Assembly (NCBI RefSeq): GCF_003434055.1
Contig: NZ_QVEX01000014.1
Coordinates: 1 to 64,000, forward strand
Reading direction: 5' to 3'
Source of the DNA: Enterocloster aldenensis
Lineage (GTDB): Bacteria; Bacillota; Clostridia; Lachnospirales; Lachnospiraceae
Length of the DNA stretch: 64,000 nucleotides
Positions 42,359 to 51,235 of the stretch are shown here, in pieces. The notes under the pieces are model-generated. The model was not told the DNA's origin. It ran no database searches and saw only the letters and a list, made by a program, of their open reading frames with translations. A program made the translations under genes and the position numbers. The first letter of the stretch is position 1. Every line of letters starts with the position of its first letter.

Positions 42359-43942
42359 TTACTCTTTGTCCATCAGGTCCTTAAGGCCGCCCCAGGTTTC
42401 ATTGAATATCTGCGCAGGCATCTGCTCCAGGTCCTCGCTGATCATGGGGGCAAAATCCATCTGGTCCAGTATATCCTTTTGAAGGTCCACGCCGGGCGCG
42501 ATTTCGGTAAGGAGGAGTCCGTCCTTTACCAGTTCGAACACGCACCGCTCCGTCACATAGATGATTTTCTTGCCCTGTTTAAGGGATGCCTCCCCGTTAA
42601 AGGAAATCTGCTCTATCTCTTTGACGAACTTCCTGGAGTTTCCTTCTTTTGTTACCTTGATATGGCCATTGCCGATTTCATAGGCAGGGCCTTCCCCTTT
42701 ATGAAGGCCGCCGGTAAAGGTTGCCGCGAACACCACCTTGCTGGCGCCTCCCGCCACATTCAGGAATCCGCCCACACCCAGGCCTTCCCCGTTGCGCTTG
42801 CTTACATTCACATTTCCGTTGGGCCCTACCTGGAGCACGCCCAGCACGCCCAGGTCCAGGGCCCCGCCGTCATACATGTCGAATTCATCCGCCATCTCAA
42901 TGGTGGCCTCCGCGTTCCAGCAGCACCCGAAATCATGGCTGCTGGCAGGAACCCCGCCAATGCCGCCCGCCTCGGTGGTAAGGGTAATGTAATCCCCGCA
43001 GCCCTCTTCGGCCGCAACCGAGGAAACTGCTTCCGGAATGCCCACGCCCAGGTTCACAATCGCGCCCTTTGTCAGTTCCATGGCAGCCCTTCTGGCAATC
43101 ACCTTCCTGGCGCTTAGCTTTTCAAATGGGATGGCATCCAGGGGAACCCTGATTTCACCTGAAAAAACAGGATTGTAATAGGTCTTGGAGGTCTGCCAGT
43201 GGTACTCTGGCTTGGATACGAACACATAGTCAATCAGGATACCGGGGACAACCACATCCCTTGGCTTGATGCTTCCCGCCTCAACAATATTCTCCACCTG
43301 GCAGATGACAATGCCGCCGCATGCCCTGGCAGCTTCTGCCGCGGATAACTGCCCCAGCTTATATCCTTCCTTGTAACAGGAGATATTTCCCTTTGTATCC
43401 GCAACCGTGCCCCTGATCAAGGTCACGTCCAGCTTGGGAAGCTTGTACCAGAGCCACTCCTCTCCCTGAAGTTCAATCAGCTCTACCAGAGGTTCGGCGT
43501 TCTTTGCCTTCTCATTCATGCAGCCGCCGTCCACCCTGGGATCCATCATGCTTTTTAAACCGATTTTAGTAATCACGCCCGGGGTGTGGGCAGCTATGTG
43601 GCGGCACATGACCGACATTACGCCCTGGGGGAAATTGTAAATCTCGCCTTTGTTGTCGCGGCTGAATTCAGTCATGGCCGGACCGCATCCGTTGAGATGC
43701 CCTCCCACGCCGCGTTTTAAGAACCCTTCGTGGGCCGCGTGGGCAAGCCCCCTGTCCCCCCTGTTCCCGGTGGCTGACTGCCAGTACATGGTCAGGTCCC
43801 TTGGATGCCCTGTTTCTAAAAAGCTCTTTTCCAGTTCCACCAGGGCTTCCTCTGCGAATCCGCCCAGGGTGATACCCGTATACATGATGGTATCCCCGTC
43901 CTTTATCAGCCTGCTTACTTCTTCTGCACGAATAACCTTCAT
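42359..43942 (-). CDS. Fused acyl-CoA:carboxylate CoA-transferase (Pct type)
   Basis: 527 residues, alpha and beta halves fused as in propionate CoA-transferase. The catalytic glutamate is Glu324 in TTEAGGIGG, followed by GGFLNVAGGASKVVFAATFTGG. An N-terminal glycine loop is TGITLGGFAEEAL. It would move CoA from the reduced end-product ester onto the incoming acid, saving ATP. First gene of the operon, about 60 bases downstream of the predicted sigma-54 start site. Confidence 0.92.
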   Translation of the reverse strand: MKVIRAEEVSRLIKDGDTIMYTGITLGGFAEEALVELEKSFLETGHPRDLTMYWQSATGNRGDRGLAHAAHEGFLKRGVGGHLNGCGPAMTEFSRDNKGEIYNFPQGVMSVMCRHIAAHTPGVITKIGLKSMMDPRVDGGCMNEKAKNAEPLVELIELQGEEWLWYKLPKLDVTLIRGTVADTKGNISCYKEGYKLGQLSAAEAARACGGIVICQVENIVEAGSIKPRDVVVPGILIDYVFVSKPEYHWQTSKTYYNPVFSGEIRVPLDAIPFEKLSARKVIARRAAMELTKGAIVNLGVGIPEAVSSVAAEEGCGDYITLTTEAGGIGGVPASSHDFGCCWNAEATIEMADEFDMYDGGALDLGVLGVLQVGPNGNVNVSKRNGEGLGVGGFLNVAGGASKVVFAATFTGGLHKGEGPAYEIGNGHIKVTKEGNSRKFVKEIEQISFNGEASLKQGKKIIYVTERCVFELVKDGLLLTEIAPGVDLQKDILDQMDFAPMISEDLEQMPAQIFNETWGGLKDLMDKE

Positions 43943-44014
43943 AGTCCTGCATCCTTTCTTGAATAAGTGAATATTAATAGTCTAATATTTATCATTCTTC
44001 TAACCTTTTTAATA

Positions 44015-44030
44015 AGCAAATTCCGTGCCA
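44015..44030 (-). promoter_or_regulatory. Sigma-54 promoter of the CoA-transferase operon
   Basis: The minus strand reads TGGCACG-GAAT-TTGCT, a full match to the -24/-12 consensus (TGGCAC/TTGC at the standard spacing). An enhancer-like palindrome lies about 115 bases upstream at 44145. Confidence 0.85.
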
Positions 44031-44144
44031 ACCGCGGCCCACGGATCCATATATAAAAAAGAAACAGAAATCAGGCCAAAAACACCATGCCTCATTCCTG
44101 CCTCTTTGATTTTCCGCAAAAACTATACATTCTGCTTTTAAATA

Positions 44145-44161
44145 TGTATAGTTTTTATACA
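44145..44161. promoter_or_regulatory. Enhancer palindrome TGTATA-N5-TATACA
   Basis: A perfect inverted repeat (TGTATA GTTTT TATACA) immediately after the enhancer-binding-protein gene and upstream of the 44015 promoter. A near-half site, TATACA, lies at 44124. It matches the palindrome at 52135, so it is probably the activator's binding site. Confidence 0.7.
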
Positions 44162-44162
44162 A

Positions 44163-45560
44163 TTATTTCAATCCGTATTTCTCCAGCTTTTCGTAAAACG
44201 ACCTGCGGGACAGTCCAAGTTCATTGATGGCCATGCTCTTGTTCCCATTGTTTCTTTTCAGCGCCCGCTGCATCATGCTTTTTTCCAGCCTTTCCACCGC
44301 ATCCTTCAGCCTGCATGGGCCATCCTCTGCCGGGCCGTCCTCCGCGCCGTCCCCTCTCAGATACTGGGGGAAATCCTTTATCTCCAGGATATCCCCTGTT
44401 TTAACAATCATCGCGTATTCTATCACATTCTGAAGTTCCCTTACATTGCCCGGCCAGCCGTATTCCTCCAGCATCCTGGCAGCGCCCGGCGTCAGGTCCG
44501 TGCTCTCGTCCCCGCCGTTCCTTTCTATGAAATAGCGCACCAGGGGCATGATATCCTCCCTCCGGTAACGCAGGGCAGGTATATGGATCGGAACCACATG
44601 AAGCCTGTAATAAAGGTCGCTGCGGAATTCATTTTTCTCAACCATTTCCTCCAGGTTCCGGTTGGTTGCCGCGATGACCCGCACGTCCAGTTTGATTGTC
44701 TTGGTGCCGCCCACCCGTTCCAGTTCCTTTTCCTGCAACACGCGCAGAAGCTTGGACTGCATGGTAAGGCTCATATCCCCGATTTCGTCCAGAAGGATGG
44801 TGCCTTTGTTGGCAAGCTCGAACTTGCCCAGCTTCCCGCCTTTTCTGGCCCCGGTAAAGGCGCCTTCCTCATAGCCGAACAGTTCGCTTTCCAGCAGGTT
44901 CTCAGGGATGGAGGCGCAGTTGACCTTAATCATGGGACGCTCCTTCCGGCTGCTGGCATTGTGGATGCACTTGGCCATGACCTCCTTGCCCACCCCGCTT
45001 TCCCCCTGTATCAAAATGGTACAGTTGGTATTGGCCACCTTGGCGGCCAGGCTCAGTGTTTTCTGCAGGTCCTTATTCTGGCTGATATAGGATTGGAAGG
45101 ATATGGGCAGCTCCGACGCCTCCAGCTGGGAGGCAAGATACTGGACCATCTCCTTGGACTTCTGAAGCTTCCTGGTCAGTTCCACCACATGGGTCACATC
45201 CTTAAAGATGGCGCAGGCCCCTACTTTCTCCTTACGGCTGTCATACAGCGGAAATGCAAGCCCCACTGAATCTATGTTCAGCGACTTTATGTACTCCACT
45301 TCATCGTTGTCCCTGCCTCCCCCGTCTTCCATGACCCTTAAGAGCTTGGCCTGGGGTTCAATGTCATAGAGGTTCCTTCCCATCAGTTTTTCCAGCTTTA
45401 TGTTCATATGTTCCGCATAGAACCGGTTGATATAGACCACCGTGCCCTTGCAGTCAATGATAATCACTGCATTATCCGCATTCTCCAGTATTTCCAGCAG
45501 TATCTGCGCGTCCCATTCCTTAAAATACGCTGTGGTCATCAGCCTAGATTCCAGTGACAT
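44163..45560 (-). CDS. PAS-containing sigma-54 enhancer-binding protein
   Basis: 465 residues. A PAS sensor domain (about 20-125; AVIIIDCKGTVVYINRFYAEHMNI) is followed by a helical linker and an AAA+ domain: Walker A GESGVGKE (186-193), the sigma-54 contact loop GAFTGA (233-238), Walker B LLDEIGD. The C-terminal Fis-type helix-turn-helix is NKSMAINELGLSRRSFYEKLEKY. It activates RNA polymerase with sigma-54. The start follows GGGGAG; the frame opens nine codons earlier. Five sigma-54 promoters lie within 8 kb, so it is almost certainly the local activator, with PAS sensing the substrate, a CoA ester or redox state. Confidence 0.93.
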   Translation of the reverse strand: MSLESRLMTTAYFKEWDAQILLEILENADNAVIIIDCKGTVVYINRFYAEHMNIKLEKLMGRNLYDIEPQAKLLRVMEDGGGRDNDEVEYIKSLNIDSVGLAFPLYDSRKEKVGACAIFKDVTHVVELTRKLQKSKEMVQYLASQLEASELPISFQSYISQNKDLQKTLSLAAKVANTNCTILIQGESGVGKEVMAKCIHNASSRKERPMIKVNCASIPENLLESELFGYEEGAFTGARKGGKLGKFELANKGTILLDEIGDMSLTMQSKLLRVLQEKELERVGGTKTIKLDVRVIAATNRNLEEMVEKNEFRSDLYYRLHVVPIHIPALRYRREDIMPLVRYFIERNGGDESTDLTPGAARMLEEYGWPGNVRELQNVIEYAMIVKTGDILEIKDFPQYLRGDGAEDGPAEDGPCRLKDAVERLEKSMMQRALKRNNGNKSMAINELGLSRRSFYEKLEKYGLK

Positions 45561-45623
45561 AGTTTTTTCTCCCCGGTGTGATTTCATTCCATCTTATTGT
45601 TAATTTTTTACCAACCAAAGTAT

Positions 45624-45652
45624 AGTATACCTACTTTTTTATGCAATTTCAA
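45624..45652 (-). promoter_or_regulatory. Sigma-A promoter of the enhancer-binding-protein gene
   Basis: TTGAAA, 17 bases, TATACT on the minus strand, about 65 bases before the start. The activator itself therefore seems to be made by housekeeping sigma, as is usual. The rest of 45653-45909 shows no gene. Confidence 0.7.
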
Positions 45653-45909
45653 CACATTTCCCAAAATAAAACGGAATATTCCGTCAATATCATCCCCCTC
45701 CCATGGAACCGGCCGCCATCCCCTCCCGATGGGTCATCCATTCTATATGCATCATCCATGTGCGCAGCATCTATGACACATGCATTGGGCATGGCCCTCA
45801 TACGACAGGAGGGACGGAAACCTGTCTTACCAGACTTCCGCCCCTTATTGCCGTTACGGGTGTTTATCAAAACCGTCCTTACATTATATCAAGTCCAATA
45901 CGCCCCGGA

Positions 45910-47241
45910 TTACACAATCCCAAATTGTGCAATAATCGAAAGGCAGATGGCCACAATCAGCGGAATGATGACCGAACACACTCCCATTGGGCGGTATCCC
46001 ACCCTGTGGGGCAGCCTGGCCTGGGTCAGCTCGTTAATGATGGTTCCATTACTTGGAAGGGAATCCAGGCCGCCGGAACAGATGGTTGCAATCCTGTGCA
46101 CTACCTGTGGGTTCATGGCAAGCCCGCCTTCTGAAAGCGGCCCAATGAACCGGTCCGCCAATGCGTTCAGCGCAATGGTCAGTCCGCCTGCCGAAGACCC
46201 GGCCACACCGGCCGCAATATTAACAGCAACCACTACCTGGAATTCTCCGGGTCCGGGAATCCTGCCCAGGGCGCTGCATATAAGGGCGAACCCACTGGTA
46301 ACTCCTACAACGGAACCAAAGGCAATTACCATGGATGCGGTACAGACAGAGTTGATGGACTGCATGGCCCCGCGCTTAAATGTCTCTATCTTAGCTGACA
46401 TCCGCTTCCAGTAGACAACGTATCCCACAAGGATCCCAAAGGTTGCCGCAATATAAACCGGCTGTTTAAACACGTTCAGTGTGACAATCAGGACAATGGA
46501 AGGGATCAGACAGGTAAGGATGTTCATTTCCTGGAAATCATCATCCGCCACTTTTAACTGCACCTTGGCAATCTCCGCTCCCGTGGGCAGGAATCCTTCA
46601 TGGTTTTTCTCAACCTGCCTGATTTCCCACTTAAAGTAGATGCCGGCCAGGAAAACCGCAATCAGGCAGCCTATGATGCCCAGGGCGGGCGCTGCCATTG
46701 CATTGGTGCCAAGGGCTTCTCCTGCAATTACATTGTTGACCGAAGGAGAGCCGGGCGCCATGGTAAGGGCAAGTACGCCTGCGCCTAAGATATTGACCCC
46801 GTAAAGCCTCCACGGCACGTCCAGTTCCTCAAACATTTCCTTTGCAACTGCAATCACGGTAAAGAATGCCACGAATACGCTGACGCCGCCATACCCCAGG
46901 ATAAAGGATAATGCAGCCAGTGACCATAAGGCCATCAGTTTTTCTTTTCCAGGGAATTTCCTGGCAATCCGGCCGAACTTAAGGCCAATGGACTTGGCTG
47001 CGCCGCTGTCCCCCATCATGGCCCCGAATATGGCGCCTGTAAACATGGTCAGGAAATACTTCTGGATGAATCCCGCCATTCCCTCCATGTACGCGCCGCT
47101 CATGCCCGAGGCAATATCCAGGCCGCTTGTAACCAGGACCAGGATGGATACCATGGGCGCCACAATGACAGCGGGAATGCCTTTGTAGCAGGTGTAAATC
47201 AATAATGCCACTGCCAGAAGAATACCTATAATACTTACCAT
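45910..47241 (-). CDS. GntP-family permease
   Basis: 443 residues with about twelve membrane helices. GntP signatures include GAIFGAMMGDSGAAKSIGLK, FILGYGGVSVFVAFFTVIAVAKE, LTMAPGSPSVNNVIAGEALGTN and GVAGSSAGGLTIALNAL. The family imports gluconate and short hydroxy-acids such as 3-hydroxybutyrate by proton symport. A private sigma-54 promoter precedes it, which marks it as the uptake system of the island. In Pseudomonas a GntP permease also sits under a sigma-54 activator in hydroxybutyrate use. Confidence 0.88.
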   Translation of the reverse strand: MVSIIGILLAVALLIYTCYKGIPAVIVAPMVSILVLVTSGLDIASGMSGAYMEGMAGFIQKYFLTMFTGAIFGAMMGDSGAAKSIGLKFGRIARKFPGKEKLMALWSLAALSFILGYGGVSVFVAFFTVIAVAKEMFEELDVPWRLYGVNILGAGVLALTMAPGSPSVNNVIAGEALGTNAMAAPALGIIGCLIAVFLAGIYFKWEIRQVEKNHEGFLPTGAEIAKVQLKVADDDFQEMNILTCLIPSIVLIVTLNVFKQPVYIAATFGILVGYVVYWKRMSAKIETFKRGAMQSINSVCTASMVIAFGSVVGVTSGFALICSALGRIPGPGEFQVVVAVNIAAGVAGSSAGGLTIALNALADRFIGPLSEGGLAMNPQVVHRIATICSGGLDSLPSNGTIINELTQARLPHRVGYRPMGVCSVIIPLIVAICLSIIAQFGIV

Positions 47242-47360
47242 CTAATAACCCCCTTGTCTTTTGAAGGTATGCAAATATCTTCCTGTATGTTTCCCGTGCG
47301 ATAGAAACATTGCATGATTCTATTCTTTCATACCATCGTTAATTATTCAACAATATTTAG

Positions 47361-47376
47361 AGCAAGATTACTGCCA
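47361..47376 (-). promoter_or_regulatory. Sigma-54 promoter of the GntP permease gene
   Basis: The minus strand reads TGGCAGT-AATC-TTGCT, about 120 bases before the start codon. Confidence 0.75.
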
Positions 47377-47450
47377 AATCCCAATTATTTTAAAAATCCC
47401 CTAAAACCGCTGGGTTTTACCCTGTTTTTCCCTTCCCTCAGACCCGGGGG

Positions 47451-47467
47451 TGTATACTTTATAAACA
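47451..47467. promoter_or_regulatory. Enhancer palindrome, one mismatch
   Basis: TGTATA-CTTTA-TAAACA, about 75 bases upstream of the GntP sigma-54 promoter. A TATACA half-site at 47494 overlaps the stop of the neighbouring reductase gene. Confidence 0.55.
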
Positions 47468-47492
47468 CCGGGCCGGATAACTGTTACCTTTT

Positions 47493-49475
47493 TTATACAC
47501 TGCGTGCCAGCTCATAGGCCCCCCGTATGGCGGCCTCAATATCCGCGGTCACGGCAGCATCCCCAACCACATAAAATTCTTTCTGCATTTCCCCCAGGAC
47601 GCTGGTCAGGGCCTGTTCCGGTTCCTCCCCCATGGCTTCTATGATAAAATCTGCACAGAGCCGTTCCCGGCTGTCTCCTTTCTGCACAATGACATACCCG
47701 TCTCCCGTCTCCACCACCCGGGCCCCTGTCATGACCTTTATATGGTTCTGTTTCAGTTCATTCATGATGATGAAGCGGGTTCCGCCCAGGTTGCGCCCGG
47801 CCCGTTCTTCCTTTTCAATCAGCGTGATGGTCCCGGAGGGCAGGAACTGTTGCTTCACCTCGTCCGGCACATACCGTTCCATGAATCCCTGATGGCCGTC
47901 CTCAAGCCACCTTTTGCCGGCCAGAAACAGCGCTGTCTCCATGGCGGCCGCATCCCCTCCTATGATGACCGTCTGATTGCAGTTCATCCGGTTCCACAGC
48001 CTGTAATCCCCCTGGATTACTTCCTGGGCAAGATAGATTCCGGCATCCGTCCCACCCTTCATGCGCCGCGGCTTTCCTCCGGTGGCCAGCACTACGAAGC
48101 TGTACTGGTCCGCCTCCGCTTTAAGTCCTTCAGCCGTCACCACTGCATCGGTGGCAATATGTGTGCCCAGCGCCTTTAAATCCCATTCCAGGGCAGCTGC
48201 AATACCCAGGAATCCTTCTTTTCCCGGGCTGGCAGCCACCTGATCCAGGACCCCGCCCAGACGGCCCTTTTTCTCCTTAAGCGTAACCTGATATCCCCGT
48301 TTTCCCAGGAACCTGGCAGCCGCCATGCCTGCCACTCCCCCGCCGATTACCAGCACCCGGCCTTCCTTGGCCGGAAGGGAGGACAGCTTCTGATACTCAC
48401 TGCCCAGTTCCGGGTTCTGGATACAGCGCACTTCCTGGTTCCGGATGACGCGGTCCATGCATCCGCGGTTGCATCCCACACAGGGATGATAGGGATGTCC
48501 GTCCCGGATCTTTGCTGCAAAGCCTGCATCTGCCAGGAAGGGCCGCCCGCAGGCCACCAGGTCCGCCTTTTCCTCCTCAAGTATCCGCTCCGCCGTCTCC
48601 CTATCATTGATGCGGTTGTAGCAGATTACAGGCAGACCGCTATGCTCCTTTATACAGGAACTGAGGCAGGAATAGAATCCCCTGGGCACCTGATAGGTAA
48701 TCTGAGGCACCGGAGCTTCGTGCCAGCCGCCCGTGACGCCAATGGCGTCCGCCAGTCCTGATAGCTTGGAGGAAAATGCCTCCATGTCCTTCAGTCCGTA
48801 TCCCCTGGTCCGCATACTGCTGCCGGATATCTTTACCAGCACGGGAAAGTCCCTTCCAACCGCTTCCCTGACCCGGGCAAGCACCTCTAGGGGGAAACGG
48901 AACCTGTTTTCCTGGCTTCCCCCATACTCATCCGTGCGCTGGTTTGTTTCACCGGACAGGAACAGGGACAGCAGATAACCTGCGCTGCAGTTCACGGCCA
49001 CCCCATCCGCGCCCCAAGCCCTGCACCTGGCGGCTGCATCTGCAAAATCCTCCTTTACCCTTTTTATATCCTCTGCCGTCATCTCCTTTGGCATATGGCG
49101 GTAAATAGGGGACGGGACCGCGGACGGCGCCAGGAGCGGCCTTCCCAGAATATCATCCGCATGGTTCCTGCCAATGTGGAACAGGTGTATGAAAAGCCTG
49201 CAGTCATGCTGATGGAGCCGTTCTGCCAGGCAGCGCACCCCGGCCCCGAAGGTATTGTCATAAACCCCGGCCATGGACTCCGGTCCTCCCTCCGGGCTTA
49301 CCCTGGCAACCACGCCGATGGCCGCTGCGCCGCCTTTGGCCCGTTCCTCATAATAGGCCAGCTCCCGCTCCGTCAGGTATCCGTCCCTGCCAAATTCCGT
49401 GTGCATACCGGCCATGATGATCCTGTTTTTTAATGTAAGGTTCCCCAATACAAAGGGTTCGAATAATTTTGTCAT
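47493..49475 (-). CDS. Fe-S flavin NADH:enoate reductase (OYE family)
   Basis: 660 residues: an N-terminal FMN TIM barrel (MTKLFEPFVLGNLTLKNRII, GADGVAVNCSAGYLLSLFLS), a [4Fe-4S] site CVGCNRGCMDR...RCIQNP, and a C-terminal FAD/NAD(P) part (VLVIGGGVAGMAAARFLGKRGY, VVLATGGKPRRM, TVIIGGDAAAMETALFL). This is the layout of 2-enoate reductase, FldZ, BaiCD and FadH. It reduces an activated C=C bond with NADH. The start follows CAGGAGG. It is the last gene of its operon, after the SDR, and may act on the free unsaturated acid or a dienoyl-CoA. Confidence 0.9.
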   Translation of the reverse strand: MTKLFEPFVLGNLTLKNRIIMAGMHTEFGRDGYLTERELAYYEERAKGGAAAIGVVARVSPEGGPESMAGVYDNTFGAGVRCLAERLHQHDCRLFIHLFHIGRNHADDILGRPLLAPSAVPSPIYRHMPKEMTAEDIKRVKEDFADAAARCRAWGADGVAVNCSAGYLLSLFLSGETNQRTDEYGGSQENRFRFPLEVLARVREAVGRDFPVLVKISGSSMRTRGYGLKDMEAFSSKLSGLADAIGVTGGWHEAPVPQITYQVPRGFYSCLSSCIKEHSGLPVICYNRINDRETAERILEEEKADLVACGRPFLADAGFAAKIRDGHPYHPCVGCNRGCMDRVIRNQEVRCIQNPELGSEYQKLSSLPAKEGRVLVIGGGVAGMAAARFLGKRGYQVTLKEKKGRLGGVLDQVAASPGKEGFLGIAAALEWDLKALGTHIATDAVVTAEGLKAEADQYSFVVLATGGKPRRMKGGTDAGIYLAQEVIQGDYRLWNRMNCNQTVIIGGDAAAMETALFLAGKRWLEDGHQGFMERYVPDEVKQQFLPSGTITLIEKEERAGRNLGGTRFIIMNELKQNHIKVMTGARVVETGDGYVIVQKGDSRERLCADFIIEAMGEEPEQALTSVLGEMQKEFYVVGDAAVTADIEAAIRGAYELARSV

Positions 49476-49550
49476 AATTCCTCCTGACAAAAAGGCTGCC
49501 GTAACCTGTTTGACGGCAGCCTGAACTTTAACTTGAGAGTATTTCCAACA

Positions 49551-50342
49551 TTAATTACATGTGGTCCCCATATCAGCGGCAATATAAGCGCCCGTGACAA
49601 TGCTGGAGGCATCCGATGCCAGGAAAAGGGCCACTGCCGCCACTTCCCAGATTTCACCCAGGCGTTTTAACGCTGTCTTGGCAAGGATCTGTTCCCTTAC
49701 CCTTGGTATAGCCAGAGGCGCCGCGTTAATGGCCGTGGGAACATATCCCGGACAGATTGCATTGGCCGTTATGCCGTAGCGCCCCCACTCCATGGCCTCT
49801 GTCTTGGAAAGGCTTATGACGCCGGACTTGGAAGCACAGTATGCCGCGATGTTCTTGGTTCCCACCAGGCCGCCTGCGGAGGAAATGTTGATGACCCTTC
49901 CCTTGGTTTCCTTTTCAATCATGACCTTGGCAGCTTCCGCGCCGCAGATGAACACGCCCTTTAAGTCCGTGTCCACTACTTCATCCCACTCTTCATCGCT
50001 CATTTCCACAATCCGCTTCGTGATTCCGATTCCGGCGTTGCAGACCATGGTGTCCAGCCTGCCAAAGGTTTCCACGGTCTTGCTGACCATGGCCCGGACC
50101 TCTGCGCGGTTCCTTACGTCTGCTTTAAATGGGATAGCGGTTCCCCCCATCTCATTAATCTCGTCTGAAACACGTCTGCAGTCCTCTTCCTCCAGACCGT
50201 TAATCACCACCTTGGCGCCGTATGCGCAGAAGGCCACCGCCATGCCGTATCCCAGCCCGGTGGTGCTTCCCGTGATTATGGCAACCTTCCCGGTCAAATC
50301 AAATGTAGGGATTTCAAATGGCGTATTTTTCATTTCAATCAT
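49551..50342 (-). CDS. Short-chain dehydrogenase/reductase
   Basis: 263 residues of a classical SDR: cofactor loop TGSTTGLG (24-31), NAG (102-104), catalytic Ser154/155, Tyr168 and Lys172 (YCASK), and a C-terminal GAYIAADMG. The closest feel is gluconate 5-dehydrogenase/FabG-like. In this island it probably interconverts a hydroxy and oxo group on the substrate. The start follows AAAGGAG. The gap to the reductase gene is 75 bases, without a terminator. Confidence 0.9.
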   Translation of the reverse strand: MIEMKNTPFEIPTFDLTGKVAIITGSTTGLGYGMAVAFCAYGAKVVINGLEEEDCRRVSDEINEMGGTAIPFKADVRNRAEVRAMVSKTVETFGRLDTMVCNAGIGITKRIVEMSDEEWDEVVDTDLKGVFICGAEAAKVMIEKETKGRVINISSAGGLVGTKNIAAYCASKSGVISLSKTEAMEWGRYGITANAICPGYVPTAINAAPLAIPRVREQILAKTALKRLGEIWEVAAVALFLASDASSIVTGAYIAADMGTTCN

Positions 50343-50413
50343 AGCTTTTTCTCCTTTTTCATGTTAAATTCGTTTACTTCGTCAGTTTCTGCATGGTTTT
50401 ATTTGCGCCCTCA

Positions 50414-51103
50414 TCACGTTTCCATTTCCGCTTCCATCACCGGAGCCTCATCCACCTTCGGATTCAGCACCAGGGCCAGCCTGGGCCCCAGGAAGCGCCC
50501 CACATATCTGGCAAACCAGCCTATCATGACCGCTGATATCAGGGTTCCTTCCCTGACTCCCTCTATGCGTCCTAAAAAGATAAGGGAGATGACCAATGCC
50601 AGGGCAACCATGGAACAGTCAAACATAATCTTGCATATCCCAAAATCCAATTTTGTAACCCGCTGTATACAAACAGCCACGCCTTCTCCGGGAAGCATGC
50701 CAAAATTAGACATGACCACGCCGCAGACCCCCACTGCCAGCACAAAACAGCCAAACACCAGATATATGAGCCTGGTCCCATAAGACTGGGGCACAAATCC
50801 GCCAAACAGGATTCCTGTTAGGTCAATCAGCACTGCGAATACAGCGCTGAGTATGAACTGGGTCAAAAACCTGCGCAGCGTGTACTCTTTTTTCAGCACC
50901 AGCTTCTGGATGATATAAAGGATTGCATTCAGATACATGGTGCAGGTCCCCAGGGTCTGGCCCACTACAAAGGAAAATGCATAAGGCGCGCTTGTAATGG
51001 GCGATATCCCCAGATTGCATACTTTTACCACGGTTATCCCGGCAGCATATATAAATGAGCCCGCGAGACATACCGCTAATTTCCTAATCAGATATTTATC
51101 CAT
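50414..51103 (-). CDS. YczE/YitT-like integral membrane protein
   Basis: 229 residues with five or six helices: LAVCLAGSFIYAAGITVVKVCNLGISPITSAPYAFS, then YLVFGCFVLAVGVCGVVMSNFGMLPGEGV and the family C-terminal VREGTLISAVMIGW. Function unknown; family members may be transporters. As first gene behind the sigma-54 promoter at 51186 it may transport an intermediate or product. A truncated relative occurs at 13553. Confidence 0.8.
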   Translation of the reverse strand: MDKYLIRKLAVCLAGSFIYAAGITVVKVCNLGISPITSAPYAFSFVVGQTLGTCTMYLNAILYIIQKLVLKKEYTLRRFLTQFILSAVFAVLIDLTGILFGGFVPQSYGTRLIYLVFGCFVLAVGVCGVVMSNFGMLPGEGVAVCIQRVTKLDFGICKIMFDCSMVALALVISLIFLGRIEGVREGTLISAVMIGWFARYVGRFLGPRLALVLNPKVDEAPVMEAEMET

Positions 51104-51185
51104 CTGACACCCCCTTGTTTCATTTAATCCGCACGTAGAGGCCAGGCGCTTTTATTGGAGCCTGCGCCTCATGCCAATTTTAAAC

Positions 51186-51201
51186 AGCAATTTTGATGCC
51201 A
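51186..51201 (-). promoter_or_regulatory. Sigma-54 promoter of the YczE/SDR/enoate reductase operon
   Basis: The minus strand reads TGGCATC-AAAA-TTGCT. Only a TGTATA half-site (51207-51212) is seen close upstream; a full palindrome was not found here. Confidence 0.7.
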
Positions 51202-51235
51202 ACCTGTGTATATCCGACCAGATGGAGCACTGTCC

